Source: Aliivibrio fischeri
GTDB taxonomy: Bacteria; Pseudomonadota; Gammaproteobacteria; Enterobacterales; Vibrionaceae
DNA length: 64,000 nt
Assembly (NCBI RefSeq): GCF_009727955.1
Contig: NZ_WOBR01000011.1
Location: 62,001-126,000, forward strand
Direction of reading: 5' to 3'
Below, in pieces: positions 44,521 to 53,473 of the stretch (the stretch's first letter is position 1; the number at the start of each line of letters is the position of its first letter). Below the pieces are notes generated by a model. The model was not told where the DNA came from, ran no database searches, and saw only the letters and a list, made by a program, of their open reading frames with translations. The translations under genes and the position numbers were made by a program.

Positions 44521-46485
44521 ATGAAGTGGATAGAAAATGCATCATTGCGCCAGCGCTTATCTTTACCAATAATCATATTTGCACTTAGTTTATTCGTTAT
44601 GTTTCATGGCTATAACTACATAAGCACTTATAAAACAGAAAAAGATAATTTAATTAATCGTATTAAGATTTTATCAATAGGGGTTAGTTTGAACCTAAAA
44701 CCGGCCTTAATTTTAGATGATAAAGAAACTGCCAATAAAATTTTAGATGCGTTCAGTGCTGATGACGCGATATTACAGGCGGTTGTTATAGACAGTGATG
44801 GTCAGATATTTATTGAATATAAAAACACGACCGAATCATCACACGCCCCTAATGCTGAATTAAAACAAAAAATATTAACTGACGGGTATGCTATTGGTGA
44901 TCATTTCATTTATGTAACTATTCCGTTTGTTTTAAATCCACAAGAAACTGCACAAATGAATCTGATTGTTTCAAAAAATATTCTAAATGAAACTCGAGAT
45001 ACCGCATTAAAGATGTTTATTTTTATGCTTCTATTTTTTGTTATTTGTGGTTACTTCATCATTTGTAAAATACAAAAATGGGTTATTACGCCTGTTAGTA
45101 GCTTAAATCATGCAATGCAAGGGATAATTACAAGAGGTGTGTTTGATGAACGTCCGCAGGTTGTAACACATGATGAGCTGGGTGATTTAACTGCTTCGTT
45201 TAATAAAATGACAAGTAAACTTGAAGAGCGTCAAAAGCAATTAAGTTACGTATTAAAAAAAGTGGAACATGAGAGAGATTTTGGAGAGCAAATTATCACG
45301 GCCGTCCAACATGCGCTTTTTGTTATCGATAAAAAAGGTCTTATTATTTTAAGTAATGAAGCATCGAAAGTGATGTTCCCTAGTTTATCGATCAATTTAC
45401 TTGAAAATTGTAATTTGTTGGATGTAATACAGCCAAGTAATGAACAAGATTTATTCGAGATCATTGATAACCGTAAAGAAGTGGATGATTTACTTATTCA
45501 AACATGTGATAGCAAGACATTACAAATCACATCAAGAGTGTTATCGAATCAAAATCAAGTATTACTTTCAATGGTTGATGTGACTGAAGCATTGAGGAGT
45601 CGTACTCAACAGAAGTTGGCAGCAAATGTATTCAAAAATAGCCAAGACGGTGTGTTGATATACGATGCGGATGGAAAGTTAACACTGATGAATCCCGCAT
45701 TTACCGACATCTTTGGTTATCAAATGAGTGAGTTAAGTAAAATTCCAATGCTGACTTTATTCGATGGAAAACACTTTACGACATCAACAAATTTAATTAC
45801 AGAATCAATTCAACGCTTCGGACAATGGCATGGTGAGGTTTTAGAAAAAGATAAATTTGGTGCCGAACTTCCTTTGTATGTTAAGGCAAGTAAGATCATT
45901 GATAATGAACAATATGGCCAAAATAGTTATATCTTTATATTTACTAACTTATCTGATGTTAAAGAAAAAGAGAGGCTGGATCACTTAGCACATCATGACG
46001 TATTAACCGGTTTACCTAATAGAGCAAAATTTTATCAAGCAGCGAATGATACGATATTGCTGAAAGAAGGGAGCATAGGGAAGATGGGACTTTGCTACCT
46101 TGATCTTGATGGCTTTAAACAAATTAACGACACTTATGGCCATGATGCGGGTGATGAAGTATTAAGAGTGGTTGCAAAGCGTTTAGAACATGCAGTCAGG
46201 GCTAATGATTTGGCATCGCGTTTAGCTGGTGATGAATTTGTATTATTTATTAATCCGGTTGCAAATAGAGAGCAATTGATTGAGTTAGCCGATAGAGTTA
46301 TTTATTCGATACAAGCACCAATTTCATATAAAGGCACTTTATTGTCGGTTAATGTCAGTATAGGGATTACAGTCGCAGATTATAATGACGGCAAAGATGT
46401 TGATGCATTGTTAAAAGAATCAGACAAAGCCATGTATGAGGCGAAATTAACAGGCAAGGGAAAGTATATGTTTCACAAAACTTGA
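44521..46485 (+). CDS. Diguanylate cyclase, CHASE8-HAMP-PAS-PAS-GGDEF
   Basis: 654 residues. Membrane helix about 13-32; periplasmic CHASE8-like domain (about 35-158; ALILDDKETANKILDAFSAD, VVIDSDGQIFIEY); second helix about 160-182; HAMP about 183-240; coiled linker; two PAS-like domains (about 255-355 and 365-480); GGDEF domain about 485-654. The active-site motif is AGDEF (Ala569), a variant still found in active cyclases, and an inhibitory-site RxxD (RAND) precedes it by five residues. Predicted to make c-di-GMP from GTP with product inhibition, sensing a periplasmic signal. The stop codon overlaps a TTGACA promoter element for the small gene downstream. Confidence 0.9.
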   Translation: MKWIENASLRQRLSLPIIIFALSLFVMFHGYNYISTYKTEKDNLINRIKILSIGVSLNLKPALILDDKETANKILDAFSADDAILQAVVIDSDGQIFIEYKNTTESSHAPNAELKQKILTDGYAIGDHFIYVTIPFVLNPQETAQMNLIVSKNILNETRDTALKMFIFMLLFFVICGYFIICKIQKWVITPVSSLNHAMQGIITRGVFDERPQVVTHDELGDLTASFNKMTSKLEERQKQLSYVLKKVEHERDFGEQIITAVQHALFVIDKKGLIILSNEASKVMFPSLSINLLENCNLLDVIQPSNEQDLFEIIDNRKEVDDLLIQTCDSKTLQITSRVLSNQNQVLLSMVDVTEALRSRTQQKLAANVFKNSQDGVLIYDADGKLTLMNPAFTDIFGYQMSELSKIPMLTLFDGKHFTTSTNLITESIQRFGQWHGEVLEKDKFGAELPLYVKASKIIDNEQYGQNSYIFIFTNLSDVKEKERLDHLAHHDVLTGLPNRAKFYQAANDTILLKEGSIGKMGLCYLDLDGFKQINDTYGHDAGDEVLRVVAKRLEHAVRANDLASRLAGDEFVLFINPVANREQLIELADRVIYSIQAPISYKGTLLSVNVSIGITVADYNDGKDVDALLKESDKAMYEAKLTGKGKYMFHKT

Positions 46486-46510
46486 CAAAAGTTTTACAAA
46501 ATTGAGTTAT
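46482..46510 (+). promoter_or_regulatory. Possible promoter of the 26-residue gene
   Basis: TTGACA (46482-46487) overlaps the cyclase stop codon; 17 bases later AGTTAT could act as a poor -10 box, with TATATC a few bases on as an alternative. A promoter here would put a small gene and its terminator in one short unit of about 230 bases. Confidence 0.4.
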
Positions 46511-46585
46511 ATCTATTTAACTAATGTCATATGATGTTATATTAATCAGGTCTTTTAATTTTTAACACAAAATAAGGTAAGTTTA

Positions 46586-46666
46586 ATGGAAATTTTATTA
46601 TTGGTTGCATTTGTTATCGCTGGTGCAATTATGGTAAAGAAAGAAAAAGCAGAGCAATCTAAATAA
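46586..46666 (+). CDS. 26-residue membrane peptide
   Basis: Encodes MEILLLVAFVIAGAIMVKKE and six more polar residues: one membrane helix (about 2-17) followed by a lysine-rich cytoplasmic tail. AAGG lies eight bases before the ATG. It has its own promoter-like element upstream and a strong terminator 40 bases downstream, so it looks like a dedicated transcription unit. No family recognised. Could be a regulatory membrane micropeptide; alternatively the transcript may be a small RNA that happens to contain an open frame. Confidence 0.55.
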   Translation: MEILLLVAFVIAGAIMVKKEKAEQSK

Positions 46667-46707
46667 TATAGATATCCCTTTTTATAAAACAATTTTGTAT
46701 CTATATT

Positions 46708-46744
46708 AAACCAAGATAAATCAAGCGTTTATCTTGGTTTTTTT
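46708..46744 (+). terminator. Strong terminator after the 26-residue gene
   Basis: AAACCAAGATAAA (46708-46720) pairs perfectly with TTTATCTTGGTTT (46728-46740), then more T residues. It also faces the convergent pat gene. Confidence 0.9.
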
Positions 46745-46786
46745 ATATTCCAATGGAGTTAATCCAATGATTTACTGCGATTGGTA

Positions 46787-49465
46787 TTATAGTTCCAAAA
46801 ACATATCAACAACACCGTCACTCATTTGAATGTCTACTGAGAAACCTAGATGTTGTGCAAGCCCAATCATTCCGCGATTTGCAGGCATTGTCATTCCTGT
46901 CATCACTTTAATACCAATACTTTGGCAATAGCGAATAATTTTTTCCATTAAGATCTTTCCTAATCCTAAACCTTTTAAGTCTGATCTCACTAATACTGCA
47001 AATTCAGTGTTTGTATGATTAGGATCAGAAAGAGCGCGAACAACAGCAATAATAATTTCTTCGCCATCTACTTGTTTGGTAGCAACAAATGCCATCTCTC
47101 GGTCGTAATCAATCTGCGTAAAATTGGCAAGTGCTTCGTGATTAAACTCACCAACTTCTGAGAAGAAACGTTTATATAAATCATCATAGGATACTTGGGA
47201 AATAAAAGAAGCATGTTTGGGTTCATCTTCAGGAAGAATGGGGCGTAGTAAAACAGAGCTGCCATCTTTTAGTTGTGCGAATTCCTCTAATTCATTTGGG
47301 TAAGGTCTTATTGCTAATCGCTTATGAATATCACCGTTAAAGTGTTGTACTTTCATCGAAGAATCTATAATCGTGAGCTCCATACCAGAAACAAGAAGTG
47401 GATGAATATCAAGTTCAACAATCTCAGGACAATCAAGTATCATTTGTGACAAGCGAACGAGAAAAGCGCTCAAATCAAATATACTCATTTTGTTAGGGGA
47501 GTTGCGGTTATGAATTATATTTTCTTTAATCGCATGTTTAATTAGGTTTTCAGCCAATGCCATATTCAAAGGTGGCAAAGCTACCGCTGCATTATTATTA
47601 AGATCCCACTCTGATCCACCTTCACCCAATAAGATCACAGGGCCAAAGACGGGATCTTGGCAGACCTTGATTCTTAATTCCTGTGATCCAGCTCTTGCCG
47701 CCATCTTTTGAACACTTAACCCTGAGATTCGTGCGGATGGATAGCTTAATGAGACTCGGTCGAGTATTGATTGCGCAGCGGTTATTACTTCTTCATTGGT
47801 GTTTAAGTTTAATACGACACCTTGTATATCCGATTTATGTGGGATATCTGGTGATCGCAGTTTTACAGCAACAGGGTAGCCGATCTTATCTGCGACATAG
47901 CCGGTTTCAACGGGATCTTCAGTTATCCATGTATCTAATGTTTTAAAGCCATAGCAAGAGTAAAGGGCTTGGGTTTCATGTGTATCCAGTTCGGTTAAGT
48001 TATGTGTAACGCAATTTTCTAACCACTCACGAGCCATTTGTGCGTCATGTTTACTAATATGACCTGATGAGACTGGTGTTTCGATTAATAAACCTTGGTT
48101 TCTATGATATTCAACCAGATGCAAAAATGCAGACACAGAACTTTCAGGAGTTCTATATGTTGGTATTCCGGCTTGTGTAAAGAGTAATCGAGCTTCTTTA
48201 GAAGAGGTTTCACCTGACCAGTTCGTCAATATTGTAAATTTGGCTTTGCGTTTATGATTTTGAATCAAATGTATTAATTTTTCAGCGGTTCGTGTTGCGT
48301 TTGAAACCGCTGATGGACTGTGCATAATCAATATTGCATCACAATCTTCACTGTCTAATAATGCACTTACCGCATCACAATATCGGGTATCATTTGCATC
48401 ACCACCTATATCTATCGGATTCGAGTGAGACCAATTATGTGGAAGTTTTTCATTTAAGGCGTTAATCAAGGGGTCACTAAATTCGGCAAGCTTCCCACCT
48501 TGTTGCATTAGACTATCAACGGCCATAATAGCTGGGCCGCCACCATTGGTCACAATTGCTAATCGATGACCTCTAAATGGGATAGGGTGTGCAAGTGTTT
48601 CTACTGCAGCAAAGAGCTCATGTGTATTAGACACCCTAAGCATTCCAGCTCGTCTGATTGCAGAATCATAAACGGCATCTAAGCTTAATTGGCCATTGGT
48701 ATGTAATTGAGCAGCTTTACTTCCAGCGACAGAACGCCCACTTTTAACCACTAATATACGACGATTACGAGCTGCCGCACGGGCGGCAGACATGAATTGA
48801 CGGGCATCTTTAATTGAATCTATATAGAGAAGAATGGCTTCTGTTTTTGAATCGGTACAAAGGGTATCGAGCAGTTCACTGAAATCAATATCAAGCCCAT
48901 CACCTAGTGAAACAAAAGCTGAAAACCCAATGTTTTTTTCATTTGCCCAATCTAAAATTGTCGTACATACAGCAGCTGATTGAGATATAAAAGCAATGTT
49001 TCCTTTGTTGGCGTTGATAGGTGAAAATGATGCGTTTAAATTAATCCACGGAAGAATAATCCCTAAACTATTAGGACCTAAGATCCGCATATTATATTTG
49101 GTGGCAATACGCTTGGCTTCATAAGGTAAAGGTTCACCGATTCCATTACAGTATAAATTCATATCTGATGATAAGATAATGGCGCAACGAACGCCTTTTT
49201 CTCCAAGTTCTTCAAGAATTGAGACGTTCTTTTTTGCTTCTGTACATAGAATGGCAAAATCAGGTGTAATAGGTAATTCAGAAATTTGTTTATATGCCAA
49301 GATGCCACAAACAGATTTATAACTTGGGTGAACAGGCATTATTGGCCCATTAAAACCACCTTCTAATAAGTTACGCATTACAATATGTCCTGCTCTATCA
49401 GGGTGTATGGAAGCACCAATCACAGCGATGGATTCGGGGCGCAGTAATTGTTTTAAATCTGGCAT
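46787..49465 (-). CDS. Protein lysine acetyltransferase Pat (PatZ/YfiQ type)
   Basis: 892 residues from the ATG at 49463-49465 (AAGGACG before it); an upstream ATG adding 24 residues is rejected because it lies before this ribosome site. Order: CoA-binding/succinyl-CoA synthetase-like region (1-about 470; LLRPESIAVIGASIHPDRAG), ATP-grasp region (about 480-710) and a C-terminal GNAT domain (about 725-892) with LKGLGLGKILMEKII. Size and order match E. coli PatZ (886). It acetylates lysines of enzymes such as acetyl-CoA synthetase using acetyl-CoA. Monocistronic. Confidence 0.9.
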   Translation of the reverse strand: MPDLKQLLRPESIAVIGASIHPDRAGHIVMRNLLEGGFNGPIMPVHPSYKSVCGILAYKQISELPITPDFAILCTEAKKNVSILEELGEKGVRCAIILSSDMNLYCNGIGEPLPYEAKRIATKYNMRILGPNSLGIILPWINLNASFSPINANKGNIAFISQSAAVCTTILDWANEKNIGFSAFVSLGDGLDIDFSELLDTLCTDSKTEAILLYIDSIKDARQFMSAARAAARNRRILVVKSGRSVAGSKAAQLHTNGQLSLDAVYDSAIRRAGMLRVSNTHELFAAVETLAHPIPFRGHRLAIVTNGGGPAIMAVDSLMQQGGKLAEFSDPLINALNEKLPHNWSHSNPIDIGGDANDTRYCDAVSALLDSEDCDAILIMHSPSAVSNATRTAEKLIHLIQNHKRKAKFTILTNWSGETSSKEARLLFTQAGIPTYRTPESSVSAFLHLVEYHRNQGLLIETPVSSGHISKHDAQMAREWLENCVTHNLTELDTHETQALYSCYGFKTLDTWITEDPVETGYVADKIGYPVAVKLRSPDIPHKSDIQGVVLNLNTNEEVITAAQSILDRVSLSYPSARISGLSVQKMAARAGSQELRIKVCQDPVFGPVILLGEGGSEWDLNNNAAVALPPLNMALAENLIKHAIKENIIHNRNSPNKMSIFDLSAFLVRLSQMILDCPEIVELDIHPLLVSGMELTIIDSSMKVQHFNGDIHKRLAIRPYPNELEEFAQLKDGSSVLLRPILPEDEPKHASFISQVSYDDLYKRFFSEVGEFNHEALANFTQIDYDREMAFVATKQVDGEEIIIAVVRALSDPNHTNTEFAVLVRSDLKGLGLGKILMEKIIRYCQSIGIKVMTGMTMPANRGMIGLAQHLGFSVDIQMSDGVVDMFLEL

Positions 49466-49689
49466 ATAAACGTCCTTTATTCCTTTATATAAGAATAAGA
49501 TAGCTGAGTAGTATAGATTTGACGCGATTGAAAGCAAATAAACGAAGACCAGCGCACAAAATAACTAAAAAAATCAAGTATTGAGCACAAAGATATGAGT
49601 AATTTAGTACTTCATTAGCTAAAGACTTGATTGTATTTACCATCGGGTGCAGAATTACGGTAACAGCATGACTATTATTGTGAATTAAA

Positions 49690-50250
49690 ATGAAAAGAAT
49701 CATTCCTATTACGTTAACCGCACTGCTAGCAGGATGTACAAGCAGTTCGTATACCACAAACATTACTACTGATTCATCTGAAGAGGTGTATCAAGTTTCT
49801 CAGCCGATTGAGCAAGAAGAAACCACTTTTGAAGAAACAGAGGTTGTTGCTGTATCTGAAGCTGAAAAACCTGTTGTTAAACTGACTCCAGAAGAAACAG
49901 CAGCACCAGAAGCAAGCGATGCTGCTGTTAAGATTTTACCGCCAACGGAAAAGCAACAAGACATGCATAACCGTTATGGTTACACACTACAAATTTTAGC
50001 GTTAAGTCGCAAAACAGATCTGTCGACTTATGCTGCAAAATTATCTGGTGAGCAACCTGTTTGGATGAACCGTAAAACAGTAAATAATATGCCTTGGTAT
50101 ACAATTTTATACGGTGATTACGCAACGCCAGCAGAAGCTCGTGCTGCAATCAAACAACTTCCTGCTGACATTCAAGCGTACGGCCCGTTTGTAAGAAGTA
50201 TTAATAGCATTAAACAATCAGATAACCCTGAATTACATAAGTTAAATTAA
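49690..50250 (+). CDS. SPOR-domain lipoprotein
   Basis: 186 residues: lipoprotein signal (MKRIIPITLTALLAGC, Cys16), an acidic Glu/Thr/Val-rich linker (about 17-90) and a SPOR domain (about 95-172; YGYTLQILALSR, WYTILYGDYATPAEARAAIKQLP). SPOR domains bind denuded glycan strands at septal peptidoglycan, so it probably acts at the division site from the outer membrane. It is separated from ddl by a strong terminator. A DamX-like role is possible, but DamX is an inner-membrane protein. Confidence 0.85.
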   Translation: MKRIIPITLTALLAGCTSSSYTTNITTDSSEEVYQVSQPIEQEETTFEETEVVAVSEAEKPVVKLTPEETAAPEASDAAVKILPPTEKQQDMHNRYGYTLQILALSRKTDLSTYAAKLSGEQPVWMNRKTVNNMPWYTILYGDYATPAEARAAIKQLPADIQAYGPFVRSINSIKQSDNPELHKLN

Positions 50251-50254
50251 TCAT

Positions 50255-50288
50255 AATCGGTGCATCTAAATATGCACCGATTGCTTTT
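50255..50288 (+). terminator. Terminator between SPOR lipoprotein gene and ddl
   Basis: AATCGGTGCAT (50255-50265) pairs perfectly with ATGCACCGATT (50272-50282) around a 6-base loop, then GCTTTTTAT. The ddl start codon lies 20 bases after the stem, leaving little space for a separate ddl promoter. Confidence 0.88.
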
Positions 50289-50301
50289 TATAGTGAAAAT
50301 T

Positions 50302-51294
50302 ATGACTCATATTCTTTTACTTTGTGGCGGTGGCGGCACTGAACACGAAGTTTCATTAGTTTCTTCAAAATATATCTCTCAACAACTCTCTGAACTTGAT
50401 GCATTTGAAATTACGCATCTTGAGATCAAAGACGAAGGTTGGTTTCATATTGAATCTGGTTTGAAGTACGAATTACGTTCAGACAAAACATTATTTAATG
50501 GTGAGACAGTTAGCTCTCGAGTAGATTATGTTGTTCCGTGTATTCATGGTTACCCCGGTGAAACCGGCGATATTCAATCTATGTTAGATATGCTTAGCAT
50601 TCCATATTTAGGATGTGATGCAGAATCAAGTACAAATAGCTTCAATAAGATCACATCTAAACTTTGGTATGATGCGCTTGGTATCCCAAATACACCGTAC
50701 TTATTCTTAACTGAGAATAATGAAGAAACTCATCAGTCAGCACTAGCTGCATTTAAGCAATGGGGCGGGCTATTTGTAAAAGCTGCATGTCAGGGGTCTT
50801 CAGTTGGTTGTTACAAGGTAACGTCAGAAGCTGAATTATCAAAAGCGATTAATGATGCATTTGGTTATTCACAACAAGTGCTTGTTGAAAAAGCGGTTAA
50901 ACCTCGTGAACTTGAAGTTGCAGCATACGAAATTGATGGCCAACTATTTACGACGGCTCCAGGTGAAGTAACGGCACCTGATGGTGCTTTTTATACGTAT
51001 GACGAAAAATACGGCAGCGGTAGCCATTCAACGACATCTTTAGATGCACAGAATCTTACAGAAGAACAAGTTAAGATGATCGATCAATACAGCCGTAAAG
51101 TATTCACTCAAATGAAACTTAAAGACCTTTCTCGTATTGATTTCTTCCTAACGGATGATAATGAAATTTACTTAAATGAAGTGAATACGTTCCCAGGAAT
51201 GACGCCAATTTCAATGTTTCCTAAGTTGTTAGAACATAATGGCGATTGCTTCAAAACTTTCTTGCAAAAAGCAGTGCTTAACGCAATTAAGTAA
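50302..51294 (+). CDS. ddl: D-alanine--D-alanine ligase
   Basis: 330 residues from the ATG at 50302, which gives the family start THILLLCGGGGTEHEVSLVS; an ATG 42 bases upstream lies in the preceding terminator and is rejected. The ATP-grasp fold is complete: CIHGYPGETGDIQSMLDML, FVKAACQGSSVGC, and DLSRIDFFLTDDNEIYLNEV with NTFPGMTP for metal and product. It joins two D-alanines for peptidoglycan precursors in the cytoplasm. The ribosome site is weak. Ends at a strong terminator. Whether a second ddl exists in the division cluster cannot be seen here. Confidence 0.94.
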   Translation: MTHILLLCGGGGTEHEVSLVSSKYISQQLSELDAFEITHLEIKDEGWFHIESGLKYELRSDKTLFNGETVSSRVDYVVPCIHGYPGETGDIQSMLDMLSIPYLGCDAESSTNSFNKITSKLWYDALGIPNTPYLFLTENNEETHQSALAAFKQWGGLFVKAACQGSSVGCYKVTSEAELSKAINDAFGYSQQVLVEKAVKPRELEVAAYEIDGQLFTTAPGEVTAPDGAFYTYDEKYGSGSHSTTSLDAQNLTEEQVKMIDQYSRKVFTQMKLKDLSRIDFFLTDDNEIYLNEVNTFPGMTPISMFPKLLEHNGDCFKTFLQKAVLNAIK

Positions 51295-51311
51295 GTTGGT
51301 TAGATTTAAAT

Positions 51312-51338
51312 AAAAAGCCTGATAATTCAGGCTTTTTT
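51312..51338. terminator. Terminator between ddl and the recombinase gene
   Basis: AAAAAGCCTGA (51312-51322) pairs with TCAGGCTTTTT (51327-51337) around TAAT. The right arm contains the stop codon of the convergent recombinase gene (51327-51329), so that gene ends within the hairpin. Confidence 0.88.
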
Positions 51339-52241
51339 TGTTTTAAATAAGGACTTTTGTTTTTCAGAACGTTCAGTATTACCAATGTATTGGTTTGGCA
51401 TTGCAGGACTTACCCAACGTCCCATCTCTTGTATTTCATGAATAGAATAACCTCGTTGCGAGAGCTCCTTCGTTGCTCCAACACGTGCAGATAAACCTGA
51501 AAAGTTTACATCATGATTCAATAATTCATTTGCTCGGCGAAATATACGGTATATGGAAGAATCGTTTAAACCATTAATCGCCACATTTTGATGTCTGTCT
51601 ATAGCTCTAAATAAATGACCATCATGAATATTGGAATGTTGAAGCCAGTTAGAAAGTAGCTCAGTTGTTTCCTCTGAAATAGCGTAATAATTTTGGTGGA
51701 TTTGTACCAAACAAGAATTTGTTTCGTCATTAAAACAAATATCGTCAAGTTGTAAGTCTCTGAGTTCGCCGCGCTTTAGTAGAAGTTCAAACATTAAATG
51801 CCAGATAGCCAGATCTCGAATGTCTTTAAGTTCAACAGAATTAATTAAATGGTGTTTGAGTTCTTTAAGCATGTCAGAAGTGATACCTTCCGTTTGCTTG
51901 TTGTCATTTACTTTATCAACACGTATTTTTCCTAGTGCTGACTTTACGTGAATGGATTGTGTTGGATCTTTATATTCAAATGCAGTATGAATATGAGAGA
52001 TAGAAATTAACGCGCGTTTAATTGACGCCAGTTTTTTCTTTTTTGCCTGTTTTTCTATAAAGATACGTATTGCTGTTGTAGAGGCGGGTAGAGCAATAAC
52101 GTTATGCAGCTGACAAAACTCGACAAAATTATTCCAATCATTTTTAAAAGAAATAAGGCTGTTTTGAGAATATGATTTCTTTAAACATGTCGCCAATGTT
52201 TCAGTATCTAATTGTGTTGATAGAAAGTGATTTTTATCCAT
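51327..52241 (-). CDS. Tyrosine recombinase/integrase, atypical active site
   Basis: 304 residues from MDKNHFLS; a longer form beginning 16 codons upstream is possible, neither having a strong ribosome site. SAM-like N-terminal domain (about 15-100) and catalytic domain (about 120-295). Catalytic residues read: Arg in LLKRGELRDL, Arg in LSARVGATKEL, Trp in EMGRWVSP and Tyr in MPNQYIG. The usual His of the HxxR motif is Leu here (LSAR). No attachment repeats or mobile genes surround it, so it looks like a resident chromosomal recombinase rather than a recent integrase. It may recombine a host site or be inactive. Confidence 0.82.
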   Translation of the reverse strand: MDKNHFLSTQLDTETLATCLKKSYSQNSLISFKNDWNNFVEFCQLHNVIALPASTTAIRIFIEKQAKKKKLASIKRALISISHIHTAFEYKDPTQSIHVKSALGKIRVDKVNDNKQTEGITSDMLKELKHHLINSVELKDIRDLAIWHLMFELLLKRGELRDLQLDDICFNDETNSCLVQIHQNYYAISEETTELLSNWLQHSNIHDGHLFRAIDRHQNVAINGLNDSSIYRIFRRANELLNHDVNFSGLSARVGATKELSQRGYSIHEIQEMGRWVSPAMPNQYIGNTERSEKQKSLFKTKKA

Positions 52242-52383
52242 CCTGATGCACCATAACTTATAATTTTTATTAATATAACACAGTTTCATATTTGAGGTAA
52301 GATCACGAAAAACAAAGAATTAACTAGCATTTAGTACTGATTTATTTAACCCTTAACTTATGTTGAAACACGAAGAGAAAACT

Positions 52384-52734
52384 ATGAAGAAGACATTATA
52401 CAAAGGATTCTTTATTGAGAACAAAACAGGTATTCCGGATGACTGGAAGGTTTTGATAAGAACTCATGTGTTACACGGTCACTTAAGTGCGGTTAAAAAA
52501 AGTATTGATTGGTGGAATGAAGCTGGCACGATTATCGATCCAAAAGAATTTGGAGACATGGGTGAATCAGCGCTTAATGAAAAGCGTAGTCAATTTAAAT
52601 CCGAAGAATATAAAGGATTTACCATTAAGAATGATACAGGTGAACCTAAGACTTGGTACTGCTTATATCAAGGTAAATTAGCAAAAGGCTCGTTAACAGC
52701 AATTAAAAGCTTTTTGGATAAACATGAAAAATAA
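52384..52734 (+). CDS. Small protein with two copies of a YKGF motif
   Basis: 116 residues from the ATG at 52384 (GAAGAGAA before it; an ATG 8 codons upstream is less likely). It is an internal tandem repeat: YKGFFIENKTGIPDDWKVLI...GHLSAVKKSIDWW (about 5-45) and YKGFTIKNDTGEPKTWYCLY...GSLTAIKSFLD (about 77-113), with a linker. This resembles a Vibrio family that I recall as DUF3319, with low certainty. Soluble, basic, no signal peptide. It starts about 140 bases from the divergent recombinase gene and precedes yciH by 39 bases, so it may be co-transcribed with yciH. Confidence 0.75.
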   Translation: MKKTLYKGFFIENKTGIPDDWKVLIRTHVLHGHLSAVKKSIDWWNEAGTIIDPKEFGDMGESALNEKRSQFKSEEYKGFTIKNDTGEPKTWYCLYQGKLAKGSLTAIKSFLDKHEK

Positions 52735-52773
52735 ATTACAATCTTAATATCTTTAAAAAATCCGAGATTAATT

Positions 52774-53085
52774 ATGTCTTTAGTATATTCAACAGATGTT
52801 GGTCGAATCAAACAAGAAGAACCAAAAGCAGAACGCCCAAAAGGCGACGGCATTGTTCGCATTCAACGTGAAACCAAAGGTCGTAAAGGCAAAGGTGTTT
52901 GCGTTGTAACAGGTTTGGATATGGAAGATACTCAGCTTAAGTTACTTGCAGCTCAGCTAAAAAAAGTATGTGGCTGTGGCGGCTCTGTAAAAGATGGCGA
53001 TATTGAAATTCAAGGTGATAACCGCGAAAAGATTAAAGACTTTCTAACTAAACAAGGCCACACAGTTAAATTAGCTGGTGGCTAA
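52774..53085 (+). CDS. yciH: SUI1-domain translation factor YciH
   Basis: 103 residues, near the 108 of E. coli YciH: VRIQRETKGRKGKGVCVVTG, then LAAQLKKVCGCGGSVKDG and IEIQGDNREKIKDFL, the core of the SUI1/eIF1 fold. Bacterial YciH binds the 30S subunit and affects initiation fidelity and stress responses. Likely co-transcribed with the preceding small gene. Confidence 0.93.
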   Translation: MSLVYSTDVGRIKQEEPKAERPKGDGIVRIQRETKGRKGKGVCVVTGLDMEDTQLKLLAAQLKKVCGCGGSVKDGDIEIQGDNREKIKDFLTKQGHTVKLAGG

Positions 53086-53105
53086 TAGAACGTTGTTAGA
53101 GTTAA

Positions 53106-53153
53106 GCTAATAATCAAACGATGAATACGAAGTATTATTGAATGATTATTAGC
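53106..53153 (+). terminator. Long hairpin after yciH
   Basis: GCTAATAATCA (53106-53116) pairs with TGATTATTAGC (53143-53153), with a further small stem inside. It is followed by TATTTTATGG, a weak T tract. Probably the yciH 3' end. Confidence 0.6.
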
Positions 53154-53473
53154 TATTTTATGGTAAATAGCCTTATGGTTAAATACGTCGAGAAGCAATT
53201 AAGAACAAAGGGGGAGAATTCGCAATAAGATATTATCCATTACTAAACCCTATTTAACATAAGATATATAATGCGCACTGTGGTGTTTAGTTTTTAAAGG
53301 GCACTTTATAGCTTCTACCATTGTTCAAGCACTTAATCTCATGATTCTCTAACCTTCGTATTATGTACCAACCTTCACATAATTTAAAAATTGGCGTGAT
53401 TATTTTGTAGCTTCTTCCAATACTAATTAAGCAACAATAATCATCCGTACGTAAATTTCTGTGAGGTATACAA
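53154..53473. other. Intergenic region, no gene seen
   Basis: About 320 bases, AT-rich, before the 93-residue exported-protein gene. I see no open frame with a ribosome site and no clear RNA structure. A purine run AAAGGGGGAG occurs near 53210 without a start codon at the right distance. Confidence 0.4.

Noticed and set aside
44521-46485. Cyclase called inactive because its motif is AGDEF
   Set aside because: AGDEF variants can be active and the inhibitory RxxD site is kept, which argues for function.
51327-53085. Genomic island bounded by the tyrosine recombinase
   Set aside because: No tRNA, direct repeats, phage genes or composition change; neighbours (ddl, yciH) are core genes.
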